A stretch of 64,000 nt of DNA from Helicostylum pulchrum (lineage: Eukaryota > Mucoromycota > Mucoromycetes > Mucorales > Mucoraceae). The notes under the pieces are model-generated. The model saw only the letters and a program-made list of their open reading frames with translations, ran no database searches and was not told the DNA's origin. Position 1 is the first letter of the stretch; the number at the start of each line of letters is the position of its first letter. Location: NCBI GenBank assembly GCA_025677825.1, contig JAIXMO010000040.1, positions 62,001 through 126,000 on the forward strand. Direction: 5' to 3'. The position numbers and the translations under genes were made by a program. Below are positions 9,878-21,176 of the stretch, in pieces.

Positions 9878-10771
9878 ATGACACAGAAAAAAGTGATTAT
9901 TGTAAAGTTAGGAGGAGCAGCTATTACAGAAAAACGCGGTGTCTGCCAACTATCGAACCCGCAACAACTCGAAGAAACCTTAGACCAAGTTGAAACAGCC
10001 TACCGGCACTTGACCAAATCAGGCCACCAGCTTATCCTGATCCACGGAGCCGGTAGCTTTGGTCACCCTCAAGCGAAACAATATAACCTTAAACCAGGCT
10101 GGACGACGACAACACCTCCTACACCGCACTACTTAAAAGGCCTTTCACATATCCGACACTGTTTACAAAGCCTAAGCCAGCACATCTGCTCCAGTTTAGA
10201 ATCTCGTAATGTACCTGTGTTAGCCATGAGTCCCTTGGATTACATTCAAACGCAAGATTGCGAGCAAACTTCTACCGAGTTATTTCAACCGATGGCGGCA
10301 CGTGTTCGCCAGTACTTGGACTTGGGTTTCGTACCTGTATTACACGGCGATGCGATTCTAGACGGAATCAGAGGGTGTACGATCTTATCTGGCGATATCA
10401 TCATGTACCAATTAACGCAACTTTTGACAGTGACGCGATGTATTTTTATAACAGATGTCTGTGGAATTTATAAGAGCGATCCTAAACAAGACAACAGTAG
10501 CACAAGTAATCCATTGATCAGAGAGATACTTGCTCAAGAAGAAAAGGAACAAATACAATCAAATGGTAGTACGATAGATGTAACAGGTGGTATGGGAGGA
10601 AAAATAAAATGGGCTAAAAAAATTGTATTATCTGATAACAAGATTGATTGTATCATTTGTAAATGGGGGTCAAAGGAAGCTTTAGATATGATGTGTTTAG
10701 AACCTATTGGTGTAAAGGGACAACAAGAAATGACTATTGTGACAAGTACTCTTGGATCTGTTGTTTCGTAG
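9878..10771 (+). CDS. IPK: Isopentenyl phosphate kinase, 297 aa
   Basis: Single-exon gene, ATG at 9878, TAG at 10769. It belongs to the amino acid kinase fold. It has the N-terminal KLGGAAIT loop (residues 10-17), the HGAGSFGH motif (56-63) whose last His is the IPK-specific substrate-binding residue, LHGDAI, an FITDVCGIY segment and DVTGGMGGKI. IPK phosphorylates isopentenyl phosphate with ATP to isopentenyl diphosphate, the last step of the alternative mevalonate route known from archaea, plants and some animals. The set of motifs separates it from glutamate 5-kinase and carbamate kinase. A 40-nt T tract precedes the start. The 3' end overlaps the convergent EMC2 coding sequence by 38 bp. 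The gene has no introns, unlike most neighbours. An in-frame TTG at 9851 is not a credible start. Confidence 0.93.
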   Translation: MTQKKVIIVKLGGAAITEKRGVCQLSNPQQLEETLDQVETAYRHLTKSGHQLILIHGAGSFGHPQAKQYNLKPGWTTTTPPTPHYLKGLSHIRHCLQSLSQHICSSLESRNVPVLAMSPLDYIQTQDCEQTSTELFQPMAARVRQYLDLGFVPVLHGDAILDGIRGCTILSGDIIMYQLTQLLTVTRCIFITDVCGIYKSDPKQDNSSTSNPLIREILAQEEKEQIQSNGSTIDVTGGMGGKIKWAKKIVLSDNKIDCIICKWGSKEALDMMCLEPIGVKGQQEMTIVTSTLGSVVS

Positions 10772-11821
10772 CAGGTTCCTTTTGATACACTTGCAATAAA
10801 CGTTCAGTTGCTAAAGCGTGTAAATCGCTAACATGGTTGACTTCAGTGGATGTTAATAATTTCGAAGCACACTACCACACGATATAAAGAAAAATGTATC
10901 AGAAAATAAAAATAAATGAAAAACTCTCCTTTTTTTTTCTTTTTACCAGTTGCAACCCATAAAGTGCTCTAACATTATCTGTACATAACTCCAACACCTT
11001 ACAATAATGTTTAAAAGCCAAAGGTAAATGGTTCAAGGTATAAAGAACTTCGGCATATTTCAAGTAACAAATATGGTTGGAAGGTTGAAGCAAAATGATT
11101 TCCTCACAGCAGTAAGCGGCTTGATCGTACATGTGTTTACTCAAGTAAACGTCACATAATTCAAGCCATGCTTCATGATCGTCGTAGTAAGTGTCCAAGT
11201 ATTTCGTTAAAGCGTCAATCATATCTTGTTCCTTGTTTCTGGCTTTTAATAATGCAATTTGTCGCTTAGAAGCCAACTAGTTTTATAAAAACGTATTTAG
11301 TTTAAAAGATGTTTTTTTTTTTCGTTATCGTTTTTTTATGTTGTACCATGTTGGTATCATCCTCTTGTAAAATGGTATCGTATACTTCTTGTGCTTCATC
11401 TAATTGACCTTGTGCTTCAAATCTCATACCTAACAATCTACGGAACCGAAGTGACTTTTCGGTAAATCTTTCCTTGAGTTTATCAATACAAAACTAGAAA
11501 AATATAAGTTCCTGGATATATTTGGGTGAGCGTTTTTTTTTTTTTTTTTTTTTAATTTACGTCAGCAAGTGTAAAGTCTCCAACATCAAGAGCTGCAATA
11601 GCTACTTGTTCATAAAATGGCCAAACTAGAAGAAGAAGAAAAAATAAGTATACACGGAAAAGTGATGATGAGGGGGGTTTACTTTGATCGCCAAGTTTAG
11701 AAATATAGTTGTCTTTTATAAGTCTAGCACCGAGAATAGTTACTCGTTCAGAGTTACGTTCGTTGGTCATACGAAACGTTTGAAGTTCTTCAACTGCTTT
11801 AACGTGATCAAATTTATTCAT
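10734..11821 (-). CDS. EMC2: ER membrane protein complex subunit 2, 272 aa
   Basis: Five exons: 11683-11821 (ATG), 11561-11625, 11347-11493, 10947-11276 and 10734-10871 (TAG). Phases agree at all junctions. The sequence matches the TPR-containing EMC2/TTC35 family: EQVAIAALDVGDFTLAD, then RRLLGMRFEAQGQLDEAQEV, ILQEDDTN, and a TPR block (YLDTYYDDHEAWLELCDVYL). EMC2 is the cytosolic scaffold of the EMC insertase that helps insert tail-anchored and multi-pass proteins in the ER. The length is typical (human is near 300). The donor after residue block DDTNM is gtacaa, weaker than the others. The last 38 coding bases are antisense to the IPK C-terminus. Confidence 0.92.
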
Positions 11822-12168
11822 AGTTGTTGTTTTTTTTAAAAAAAAAAAGAAAGAGGAAAACACGTAAATTACTAAAGGAGGAGGAGGAGTCTGAGATAGA
11901 TTGATGTTGGCTAGATTTTATACGTCACAAAAAGAAAAACTTTTTTTTTTTTTTTTTTCATTGTTTCAAGCGCATAAACAAAGCATGTGTGATTCTCATA
12001 AAAATTACTTTTTGAAAGGCTAATAAATCTATTTATGTAAGCCCACACAATAAGAAAATAATCTGATCATTTAAATAAAAAAGAAATGGTTTAACAATAA
12101 ACTTTTGTAATTAGCGTTTATACGCTTTTCCCAATTGAGCTCCGAAATACACACAAATATAAAGTCTA

Positions 12169-12200
<32 letters not shown>

Positions 12201-12452
12201 CTTTTTTCCTTTAAACTTTTTTTTAAGAAAAAAACACACATTATACTCCAACAACAACAAAACTCGACTCTATCATATATATGAACTGTATAGAAACAGG
12301 CAAGCTTAAATAAAGAAGGAAAAAAGAAAAAAAAAAAAAAAGACAATTATTTATATTTATCATATTAGACAAATTCATTCATTCTCGGTAAACAACAAGA
12401 TACAAAAAAAAAAAAAAAAAAAAAACTCTTTTTTTACTAACACCAAAAACAG
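11822..12452. promoter_or_regulatory. Divergent intergenic region, EMC2 and PAS kinase
   Basis: Holds the upstream regions of EMC2 (minus) and PAS kinase (plus). It is very AT-rich, with T tracts at about 11940 and 12170-12195 and A tracts at about 12327 and 12403-12424. The missing first coding exon of PAS kinase should lie here or the transcript should start in it; the only nearby ATG (12281) does not splice in frame to the next exon with any donor I tried. Confidence 0.5.
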
Positions 12453-13072
12453 GTTCGGCAGAAACGTGCCGAAAGTCATTCACATTCAAGAAAATGATGC
12501 CTCCAATTTTATAAAGTCATCAGACCTCGTCAGTTCACAATTGGCGCTAGACAGCCAACTGTCCCTGTCTGCCAAAGAAGAAGAAGAATGGACATATAAC
12601 AACAATTTCTCAGCAGACGTTTCACAAATCTCTTCTGGCCTTCAATCCATTGACATCCTTAGTTCAAATCCTGTCACTCCCGAAGACCGTGAACCCATCA
12701 CTCCCAAACTAAACAACAACATTTTATTATTCAACCGTCGTCATCTTACCGATACACTATACCCAACAACCACCGCAAACAATATATCGAGATATTTACC
12801 TCAAAATCAAGCTGTCATTACCACTCAAGATAATTGGAGAATCAGTCTTGCAAATCATATTGCTACCACCATACTTTCTGGCTCCATTTCCAATTTCGAG
12901 TTTATTGGAAAACATATATTGGATTTTATAGATGTGACTCATAGACCTTTATTACTGGCAAAAATCGTCAAAAGGCGACAAGAGCATAACCACCAACACT
13001 CTACTAATACACTAAACGGAACTGTATTAATATGTGGTGATATTGTAAGTATTTAAACATGTCATTTTTTTT

Positions 13073-13104
<32 letters not shown>

Positions 13105-15114
13105 ATAAACATGACGTGTTATTTATGCTGCTTTTTAGATACCCATTATTAAACAAGATGGTACCAAGTCATCTGCGTCACTTTGGTTAAAAGAAAAAAA
13201 GAACGAAATGGGTTCATCGATATTTATTTGGATCTTTGAACAAGTATTCCAAAGCACAATTAAACTGGTTTTGCATAACCAAAAGATACAATCAATTGAC
13301 AAAGGCGTGAGTGAACTATTTGGTTATACCGAAACCGAACTCTATCAACAATCAATTGCAACCCTTTTACCACATTTTGATCCTCACCATACATTATTTG
13401 GTGCACGTACCAAGCTAAATGTCACCTTCCCAGTCATGATAAAACATGCCAAAGACATGATTCGCATCATCTCAATGCCAACCTTATCTGGTCTCGTCAC
13501 TGTACGACGCAACGGTACCATTGAAAACTGCAGTAACGCAACCTTTTTAAAGTACTTGTTTGGGTACCACCACCCACTCGACTTAACAAACACAAACATT
13601 TGTAAATTAATACCTGATTTTCTTTTACTGGTGGGGTGTCTTGAACGAGACGATTTATTACATGATGGATACGTTTTAAATAACCTTGTCTGTCGTGACA
13701 TTTTGAACTCGCAAAAGAAAAACAAACCTGGTCATCGTCGTGACTCGCCCATTGATGCTGTACATAGAGATGGAACTTTATTAGAAATAGATTTACAGTT
13801 AAAGTTATTACCTGATACTAACAATTTAGCCATCTGGATAACATTTGATAGAGAGTCTGTATTTAGTCATTCCGGTCATACGGCTGGTATGACTCAACAG
13901 ATGTTTACTACCAGTACCGCTTTACCAACTAACATTCGATCTAAATCAATCAATATACCTGCTGTTGAACAAGACGCTGTAAAGAAAAAATCACTTATTT
14001 CTCCCACCAATCTAAAACCGGATAGACCCACAGTGGCTACTGCAAGAATCACAAGCTTTTCAAGACCTTCCTTCACTTCGTCAAAATCTGCTATTGAAAC
14101 CACAAAACAACACATCATTAATTCCACTTGGCCTCGTGTAGGTGATTACTCTGCTCAGACCTTGAACCATCGTATTGATGATTACCTAATCCTAGATGAT
14201 TTAGGTCAAGGAGCATATGGTCTCGTAAAACTAGCTTGTTTAAGAAACGATCCAGAAAAGGTACTTGCTATAATAATAAAAAAAAAACCGTACTTTTTTT
14301 TTTAAAACATATACTAAACCAAAAAAAAAATAAAAAATTATAGAAGCGTGTAGTTATCAAGTACGTAATTAAATCTCGTATCCTTGTAGACTGTTGGATC
14401 CGTGACCGTAAACTAGGCCTTATTCCGGCCGAAATTCATGTCCTTCACACACTGAAAAAGATCCCGCATATCAATTGCAGCAACATGCTCGACTACTTTG
14501 AAGATGAAGATCATTACTACATTGTGATGGATCTGTACGGCGCCGGTATGGATTTATTCGACTATATTGAACTAAAGAACGGCATGAGCCAATCAGAAAT
14601 CAAGTCTATTTTTCACCAAATTGTGTCTGCGGTGGGACATTTGCATGATCATCGAATTGTGCATCGTGATATCAAGGATGAAAACGTCATTTTGGATCTG
14701 AAAGGTGGTGTCAGATTAATTGATTTTGGAAGCGCGGCGTATTTAAAAGAAGGAAGGAGGTACGAGAGTTTTGTCGGGACCTTGGATTATGCAGCGCCCG
14801 AAATATTGAAGGGTCAGACGTATACGGGTCCACCGCAAGATATTTGGGCCTGTGGTACTTTGCTGTATACTTTGATATATCGTGAAAATCCCTTTTATAA
14901 TATAGACGAAATTATGGAACACGAATTAAGAATACCCTTTGTTTTATCAGAAGGTATAAAAAAAAAGAAAGATGTTGGTAAATAATCAGCTCATTTAACT
15001 AATTTTATAAATATAGATTCTGTTGATCTTATTAGACAAATGTTGGAACGTGATATTGAAAAACGATTAACTATTCATCAAGTGCTCGATCATCCTTGGT
15101 TCCAATCTAAATAG
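12453..15114 (+). CDS. PAS domain-containing serine/threonine kinase (first exon missing)
   Basis: Four exons: 12453-13044, 13139-14260, 14344-14953 and 15017-15114 (TAG), about 808 codons. The N-terminal half has PAS-type sequence (SLWLKEKK ... FIWIFEQVFQS and a repeated PAS-like segment around TVRRNGTIENCSNATF). The C-terminal kinase domain has GQGAYG, the VVIKYVIK lysine, GMDLFDYIE, HRDIKDEN, DFGSAA, APEIL and DIWACGTLLYTL. This architecture and the GMDLFDYIE phrase are those of PAS kinase (yeast Psk1/Psk2, animal PASK), which couples nutrient status to sugar partitioning and translation. The first exon opens after an acceptor (aaaaacag) and contains no in-frame ATG for 196 codons, so an upstream exon is required. 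The first mapped intron carries a TTG microsatellite. Confidence 0.9.
13073..13104. repeat. (TTG)n microsatellite in intron
   Basis: About ten TTG units in the first mapped intron of the PAS kinase gene. Confidence 0.85.
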
Positions 15115-15642
15115 ACACACTCACATTCACACAAACTGTATTTTATCCTTGTATATCTCCTCTCTTCTTTCTTAAATACTATTCATACCCCCTTCTCTCT
15201 TTGCGTCACCTTGTTATTGTTTTTAATATGCCATGAAACTGTATCACTAATAAAACTGACAAGGACTAACCTGCCATTTTGATCTACTTTTTTTTAATAA
15301 ACAAAAATGCAATAACTTGTTTCAATTAAGTAATATATGTGTATATTTCTTTTTCTTAAAAAAAAAGAAGGCATTTTTTTTAAAAAAACGTGTCAAATTG
15401 ACTCTCAATATATTTACTACTTTTTTTGTTTAAGCGTATACGGAAAGTTAATAAAAAAAAAAAAGAGGAGGAGGAGGGAGTACAGCCTCTTTTTTTTAAG
15501 GAGGTCCCGTGATACGTTGTAACAGGAATGTTTGAATGTCAAAAAAAAACATATTGGACTCGCATTACATTGCATCCACTTGGGCTTATTATAATTTCCT
15601 TTCTCTTTTTTTCCCTCTTTTTTTTTTTTTTTTCTTTTCTTT
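15115..15642. promoter_or_regulatory. Intergenic: PAS kinase 3' region and PP2A B'' promoter
   Basis: No gene seen. An AATAAA-like signal (taataaaactg) lies near 15249, about 135 nt after the PAS kinase stop. Several T and A tracts and a pyrimidine-rich stretch (about 15597-15640) directly precede the next ATG, as is common for fungal promoters. Confidence 0.5.
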
Positions 15643-17703
15643 ATGACTACTATTATACCACCTTTTCATTTCCCTGCTGGAAAATCTTCCATCAAACATG
15701 ATCAACATATTTTAAATACCATTGTAAGTATTTAAAAAAAAATATCCACGCATACACATTTTACTTATAACATGTTGTAGACAACAGTAAAACAAATATA
15801 CAATTATCGTCCACACCTAACAGAACCACAATTTATACCTGTTTCGAAAGAATGTGGATTGCCACGATACTTGAATATGGCCTTTTTTCGTAAATTAGAA
15901 TCCATTGGAAAAATGGAAACTCGCGTTACTTTTTCAGCTTTTCTAGAGTAAAAAAAAAAAAAAAAAAAAAAAACTTAAAAACATTTCTTTCCTTCTATTT
16001 GTTAAAAAAAAAAAAATAGAGGTTGGACAAGTATAGCAAGAAATAAATTCGATGATGACTCTTTATTCTTTAACGTCCTTAAAAAACAAAACTGCAATTG
16101 GATTTCTCCAGAAGACTTGTTACCTGTATTAGAAGGTACATACTTCTTTTAAAAATATCGCGGTAAACTAATTTTACTCTTAGATGTCGTATTAAATCAT
16201 CCAGGCTTAAAGTTTTTAGGGGATAATCCATTGTTTCAAGAACGTTACAGTAAGTTTTTCCCCTTTCCCACCGTAATGACACACTAACCCGCTAAAACCC
16301 TGTATATACTAGTTGAAACGGTTATTTGTAGAATATACTATGACGGTCGATGTGCACACGGCCGTATGACGCTCTCTCACTTCCGTAACTGCAACTTTAC
16401 ACAAATGATCAAGAACCTTAGCCCTGATGTTGATCTTAATAACGTACCCTTTTTAAAAGAAAAAACCTTTTTTTTTTTTTTTTTTTTTAATACAAGTAAC
16501 TAACATTTTTAAAAAAATAGACTCGTGATTGCTTTTCCTATAAACACTTTTATGTCTTGTACTGTAAATTTTGGGTACTGGATGAAGACCACGATTTAAT
16601 TATTTCCGAATCTGATCTGTTAAATTACAATGATGGGCTTTTATCAGCAAAGATCACGACTCAAATTATGCAGCATGGTCGTATCTCTGCATTTGCTAGA
16701 GATGATCATTTACAAGAAACTGTATTAACTTATTTAGATTATATTTGTATGTTTTTACCTTTCTTCTTTAAAAAAAAAATCAAGTTACTTATTACTGTAA
16801 AATAGGGTTTTTAATATCAGAGACAGATAAAAGTACACCGGTAGCTATTGAATATTGGTATACAATTTTTATTAACTTTTTTTTTTTTAAAAAAAAAAAC
16901 TATATTAACTCTAATTTATTAAGGTTCCGATGTATGGATGAAGATGGCGACGGCGTAATTACTACTTATGATTTATCTCAACATTGGAATGATCAAGATA
17001 AAAAGTAAACTTTTCCTCTTCTTTTAAAAAAAAACTAATATATAGAAATTATAGGCTTCAAGATATTATTGAATCTTATAGCGATGAATGTATTCGATTC
17101 GACGATATAATTTGTCAAATGTAAAAAAATTACTACTCCTTTTTTGCCTCTTCTTCTTCCCCTTAAAATAACTAAAAAAAATTACATATATTAAACAGGA
17201 ACGATTTAATTCAACCAGAGGTCCCAGGCCAATTCCGTTTACGAGACTTGAAGCGCAACGGCACGATCGCAGAACGCTTCTTTGATACATTTCTCAATAT
17301 TGAAAAGTTTCAAATCCACGACACGTATCAAGGCTTGATCCGGTCCATCCACAACCACAAGCGAAACGAGAAACCGGGTCTGTGCCAATTAATAGCAGAT
17401 CATTACCGCGTGCCATTTTCCTTGGGGCTCTGGTGCGACTACGCAGAACAAGAGTACGAATTGTTGATCTTGAGCGAGCAGTGCGGGTCCTCGGATTCGG
17501 ATTGGTCCGTACAGAACACGGATGAGTCCTTAGAGAACGATTTCTTTATTGATCAAATCAGTAGTAGTAGCGATCATGAAAGTGATTCAAGTGCTCCGTC
17601 TACTCCCGTTATGCAAGAGTCAAACCAAAATTGGAAAGATGAAAAAGTAAATGAAAAAGTAAATGAAAAACCTAACTGGATCTGGCATTCAGTGAGTCCA
17701 TAA
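15643..17703 (+). CDS. PP2A regulatory subunit B'' (PR72-type, EF-hand), 496 aa
   Basis: Ten exons: 15643-15723, 15781-15947, 16020-16135, 16184-16249, 16313-16443, 16521-16746, 16806-16857, 16924-17004, 17055-17120 and 17199-17703. All phases agree. Near-identity of segments with the PR72/PR130 family: FSYKHFYVLYCKFWVLDEDH, a WFLISE segment, then IEYWFRCMDEDGDGVITTYD, which carries a canonical Ca-binding EF-hand loop (DEDGDGVITTYD). The end includes RLRDLKR. The family binds the PP2A core A/C dimer and gives Ca-sensitive substrate choice. The C-terminal tail beyond the conserved part is acidic and serine-rich (SSSSDHESDSSAPS), with a short direct repeat (EKVNEKVNEK). Mini-introns of 45-95 nt are strongly T/A-tract rich. 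Confidence 0.92.
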
Positions 17704-20700
17704 TTCCCGTCTTTTTTTTAAATAAAATTTACGATGGTCTACTATAATATAATTTTGGCCCTCAACTCAAGCCTGGACTAAGTTGAGGAAAAAATAAGTC
17801 ACCAGACTCACTGGGAGAACCCGACTTACTATCCTTGTACTTGAGTTTTTAGAATGAAATACAAAATTTTCACTAGGAAAAAAAATAATTAAATTGCCTG
17901 AGGCGGTATGCTTCCCTGGGACTGGTGCTATAGTGCAATCAAATGTTTAAAGTGGTTAGCCAAGTCGTTCAGAAATAATATATCAATGAAAACATATGAT
18001 TACTTATTTTTATAATATACGCATAAGAACAGACGGTATTTTTGGGCAGGTAAACCATCCGTATTTACATATACTAAACGCTGGCATCAGTAAAACCCCC
18101 TCTCCATCCGTTTTTTTTTTTAAAAAAAAAAACTTTCCTATTCTAGAGGTGAAGAAGGGAAAAGACGACCAAACCGTAAAGTAACAACTCAAAAATACCG
18201 TAACACCAGCTACATAACAAAGACATTTACTAGCGACAAAACAATCATTAAAGTTCAAGTAAACAAAGCATATAATAGGGTCCAAGTAGAGTAAGAGCTT
18301 CTTTGGCTATAATAAAAAAGTAAATAACAAGAATTTGTCATGATAAAAATATTTCACAGCGCTTACCACGGAATAACCCTTATCTCAAGTATAACATCAC
18401 CCAATTTTGGCAGCAGAAGCATAACAGCAAAGAAAATTAACCGGCATAAGAAGCCGATCAGCAGAAAGTAGACATTGAATACGGAAGCGCCACGAAGAAA
18501 CTGTTCATAAGTATAAATAGCATCAGTATAAGAAAAAAAAGCCGTACAGTCTACTATTTCAGGTTGCTTTGATTTCTTTTTATCAGACATGTTTTTAGAG
18601 TTTGACATTTAGAATAATATTGTTAAATTTGTTTTAATAAACGCAGTGAATTATATTATGAAAACTTTTAAAAGGAAAGTGAAGAGAATCGTAGTAATTT
18701 ATTTTGTAGTTGTGGGTGCTTAAAAAGACGGCTAACTCGCATAAGACATTTTACTGAGGAACACGGTTTTTTATTATTATTGCTATCGGTTTCAACGACT
18801 TCAAATAATTGTATATCCCCATACACCAATACTTATAGATGTAATAAAACATCATAACGTACCTTTTCCAAGCGCCTGTAGGACATTGCAAATACAAGAG
18901 GGACGATAGGCTGATATTGATTCCTAGCGGTTCAGCCATCATTAGACCGCCATAATTTTTTTTTTAAGAAGGAGATTCACAAAAAAAATCGTCATGTTTC
19001 CCCGTACTTTTTAAGCAGCCCTTTTCCCGCCTTCCTCCTCCTTTTTTTTTAAATACAGCGATTTCATTATTTATACACCACAAACCGTAGGGGCGTTCCT
19101 GTAACACAAAAGTTTAACCCCATGGTATTTAATATATCGATAAAAAAAAACATTACACCGTTTCAAAAAAAAAATATTTGAAATTTTTTATTTTTTATTT
19201 AATCATTTAAAACGCACTAAAAATGGTTTCTAAACATTCATGACGTTTATGCGCACTAAAAAACCTCGGAGACCTAAAAAAAAAATTCATTTTTAACTAG
19301 TAGTAGATCTGTTTTTTTATTTCAAACAATTGAATGACCCTTAAAATATACAATCGGATATTTGTTGGTAATTTAAGGCAGTAAAAGGTTACAACTATGT
19401 AAAAATGTACTGTTCCAAGAGGGGGTTTCTTCGTTCAAAACCAAAAAAGTTTTTTTTTTTCGTCAGCTGTTTTCGTGACATGTTTGAGAGGTCCCTCGCA
19501 AAAGATCATGCTTGCATGAAGAACATCGATAGCTTACAAAGAGTGTGACGACAAGTAAGGTACGTCCGTTCCAGGGAGAGGACGGTTATTGTTTTCGACA
19601 AATTTTCAAGTCTCACTTCGTTCTTTTAATCGCTTGCATAGAAATAAATGCGTTCTTGTGCAATTTAGACTGCTCTCTTCAACGAGTCTTTGATTGCGCC
19701 GCCCAGCAGTACACTCTTTTTCTCTGCCGCTATACAGGTAAGGGGAGAAATAAGTTGAGAAGGAAAAAAATAATGTTTATGTTAATCACTGTTACCTTAC
19801 TGCGTTAAAAAGCTATTGTTTCTTTGTAGGCATTTCCTTTTATTTAACAATATGGAGAAGAAACCACCTTCTTTTTTTTCTTTTTTTTTTTTTGGCTTTT
19901 TTGGCTTTTTTGTTTCTTCAAAAGTTAACGGCACATCAGCAAAATTTTCTAAGGACTTGGTGTAGCTGGATTCCTTCCGCTTCAGCTTTTTCTTTTTCGA
20001 TGTGAATTCAGTTTCACACCTATAATGGTTTTTTTAGGCAGCCGCTTTTTTTGTTCCCCCTTTTTTTTTTTTACTTTACCACTTAAACTCTACCAGGTCC
20101 ATAGTCTTTGTAATAGATAATAGTGGCGGTATTATACTTTCTATGAAAGCCGGTCTCTCGTGATTTCTAGCTATACGATATACATCATTAAGAGTCATCC
20201 GCTCTAGTCTATTTCTACTGCCAGAAAACTAATAGAAGACTGAACAATTGATTTAAATTATTTCGCATTGAACTTTCTTCTTGGGAAGTCCTGGTCCTGG
20301 CTGTCTAACTTTCAATTCTTTCTATTTCGAATCAGCTCTTCCCGCAGCAAGTTATAAATCAGGTCTCATTAAAATTTCATAATGCTAAGAATAAAGAAAT
20401 AACGAAGAATAAAAAAAAAGGGGAACAATCAATCTTTTTAATCGGTTTATTTAAAATTGTGATAAATCATTGTTGTCAGTTGTACTTATTTTATCTGGAG
20501 AAAAAAAAATTATACCCGTCTGATATTTTATTTCCCACCCTCATCAATTTCAAAAATCCCGGAAACTCAATATACATAATTTGAGAAAAAAAAATTAAGG
20601 AACATCAGAAAATAAATTAGTTTTATATACCGCATTAATGTTGGCCTATTAACATACAAATGCCGTTCTCACTATTAAATTTATGACCAAGGCAAAAAGA

Positions 20701-21176
20701 AGCCGTTTATGTATTGTATGCAACCTGGATTATTCTAGCTTCGAGTGTTTTGGTATCTTGTAATCTTTGACTTTTGGCCTACTGTAGAGCTCATAATTGC
20801 TCATCAGTTAGTACGAATAGAGTGCATTTTATCCGTAATAAGATAATACAACCTTTTGCAGTTCTCGTACTTGCTCGTAATATTCATCGCGTCATTAATA
20901 AACTTAAGGTATAGTTTTAATTTCAGGCTAATTTTTTTTATTACAAGCATGAAAATAGCTTAGCGAAAAATTGAGGAGCGTAAAAAATAATAATTTTAGC
21001 ATCTAAAAAAAGTAATTCCCGAACCGTAACACTGCAAAAAGATAAACCGCCCATTCTCTTTGTTAATCTAAAACACTTTTATGGTGTCACCAATGCTGCT
21101 TTTCTCATATAAATAGCTTGGATTTTTACCCTCTTTTTTTTAATAAATTATTTTTCTCATCCAAAAAAAAAAAATT
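17704..21176. other. Gene-poor 3.5-kb block
   Basis: Apart from the small minus-strand frame at 18363-18608 I find no supported gene. It contains an 8-bp inverted repeat with a 13-nt loop (CCTCAACT at about 17760 and AGTTGAGG at about 17781), a T11A11 palindromic run at 18111-18132, and several T or A tracts. Frames at 18751-18942 and 19545-19808 lack both homology and convincing splice partners. Confidence 0.4.
18363..18608 (-). CDS. Possible small membrane protein (first exon)
   Basis: An ATG frame of 81 codons: a charged N-terminus (MSDKKKSKQPE) and then two hydrophobic segments (FNVYFLLIGFLCRLIFFAVM and LLLPKLGDVI). A strong donor (gtaagc) sits just before the in-frame stop, so the true protein may continue. 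An acceptor (attatag) lies at about 18306, and after it there is a hydrophobic frame, but the phase does not match that frame. The family is not recognised. It could be a real small ER-type membrane protein or chance. Confidence 0.3.
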   Translation of the reverse strand: MSNSKNMSDKKKSKQPEIVDCTAFFSYTDAIYTYEQFLRGASVFNVYFLLIGFLCRLIFFAVMLLLPKLGDVILEIRVIPW

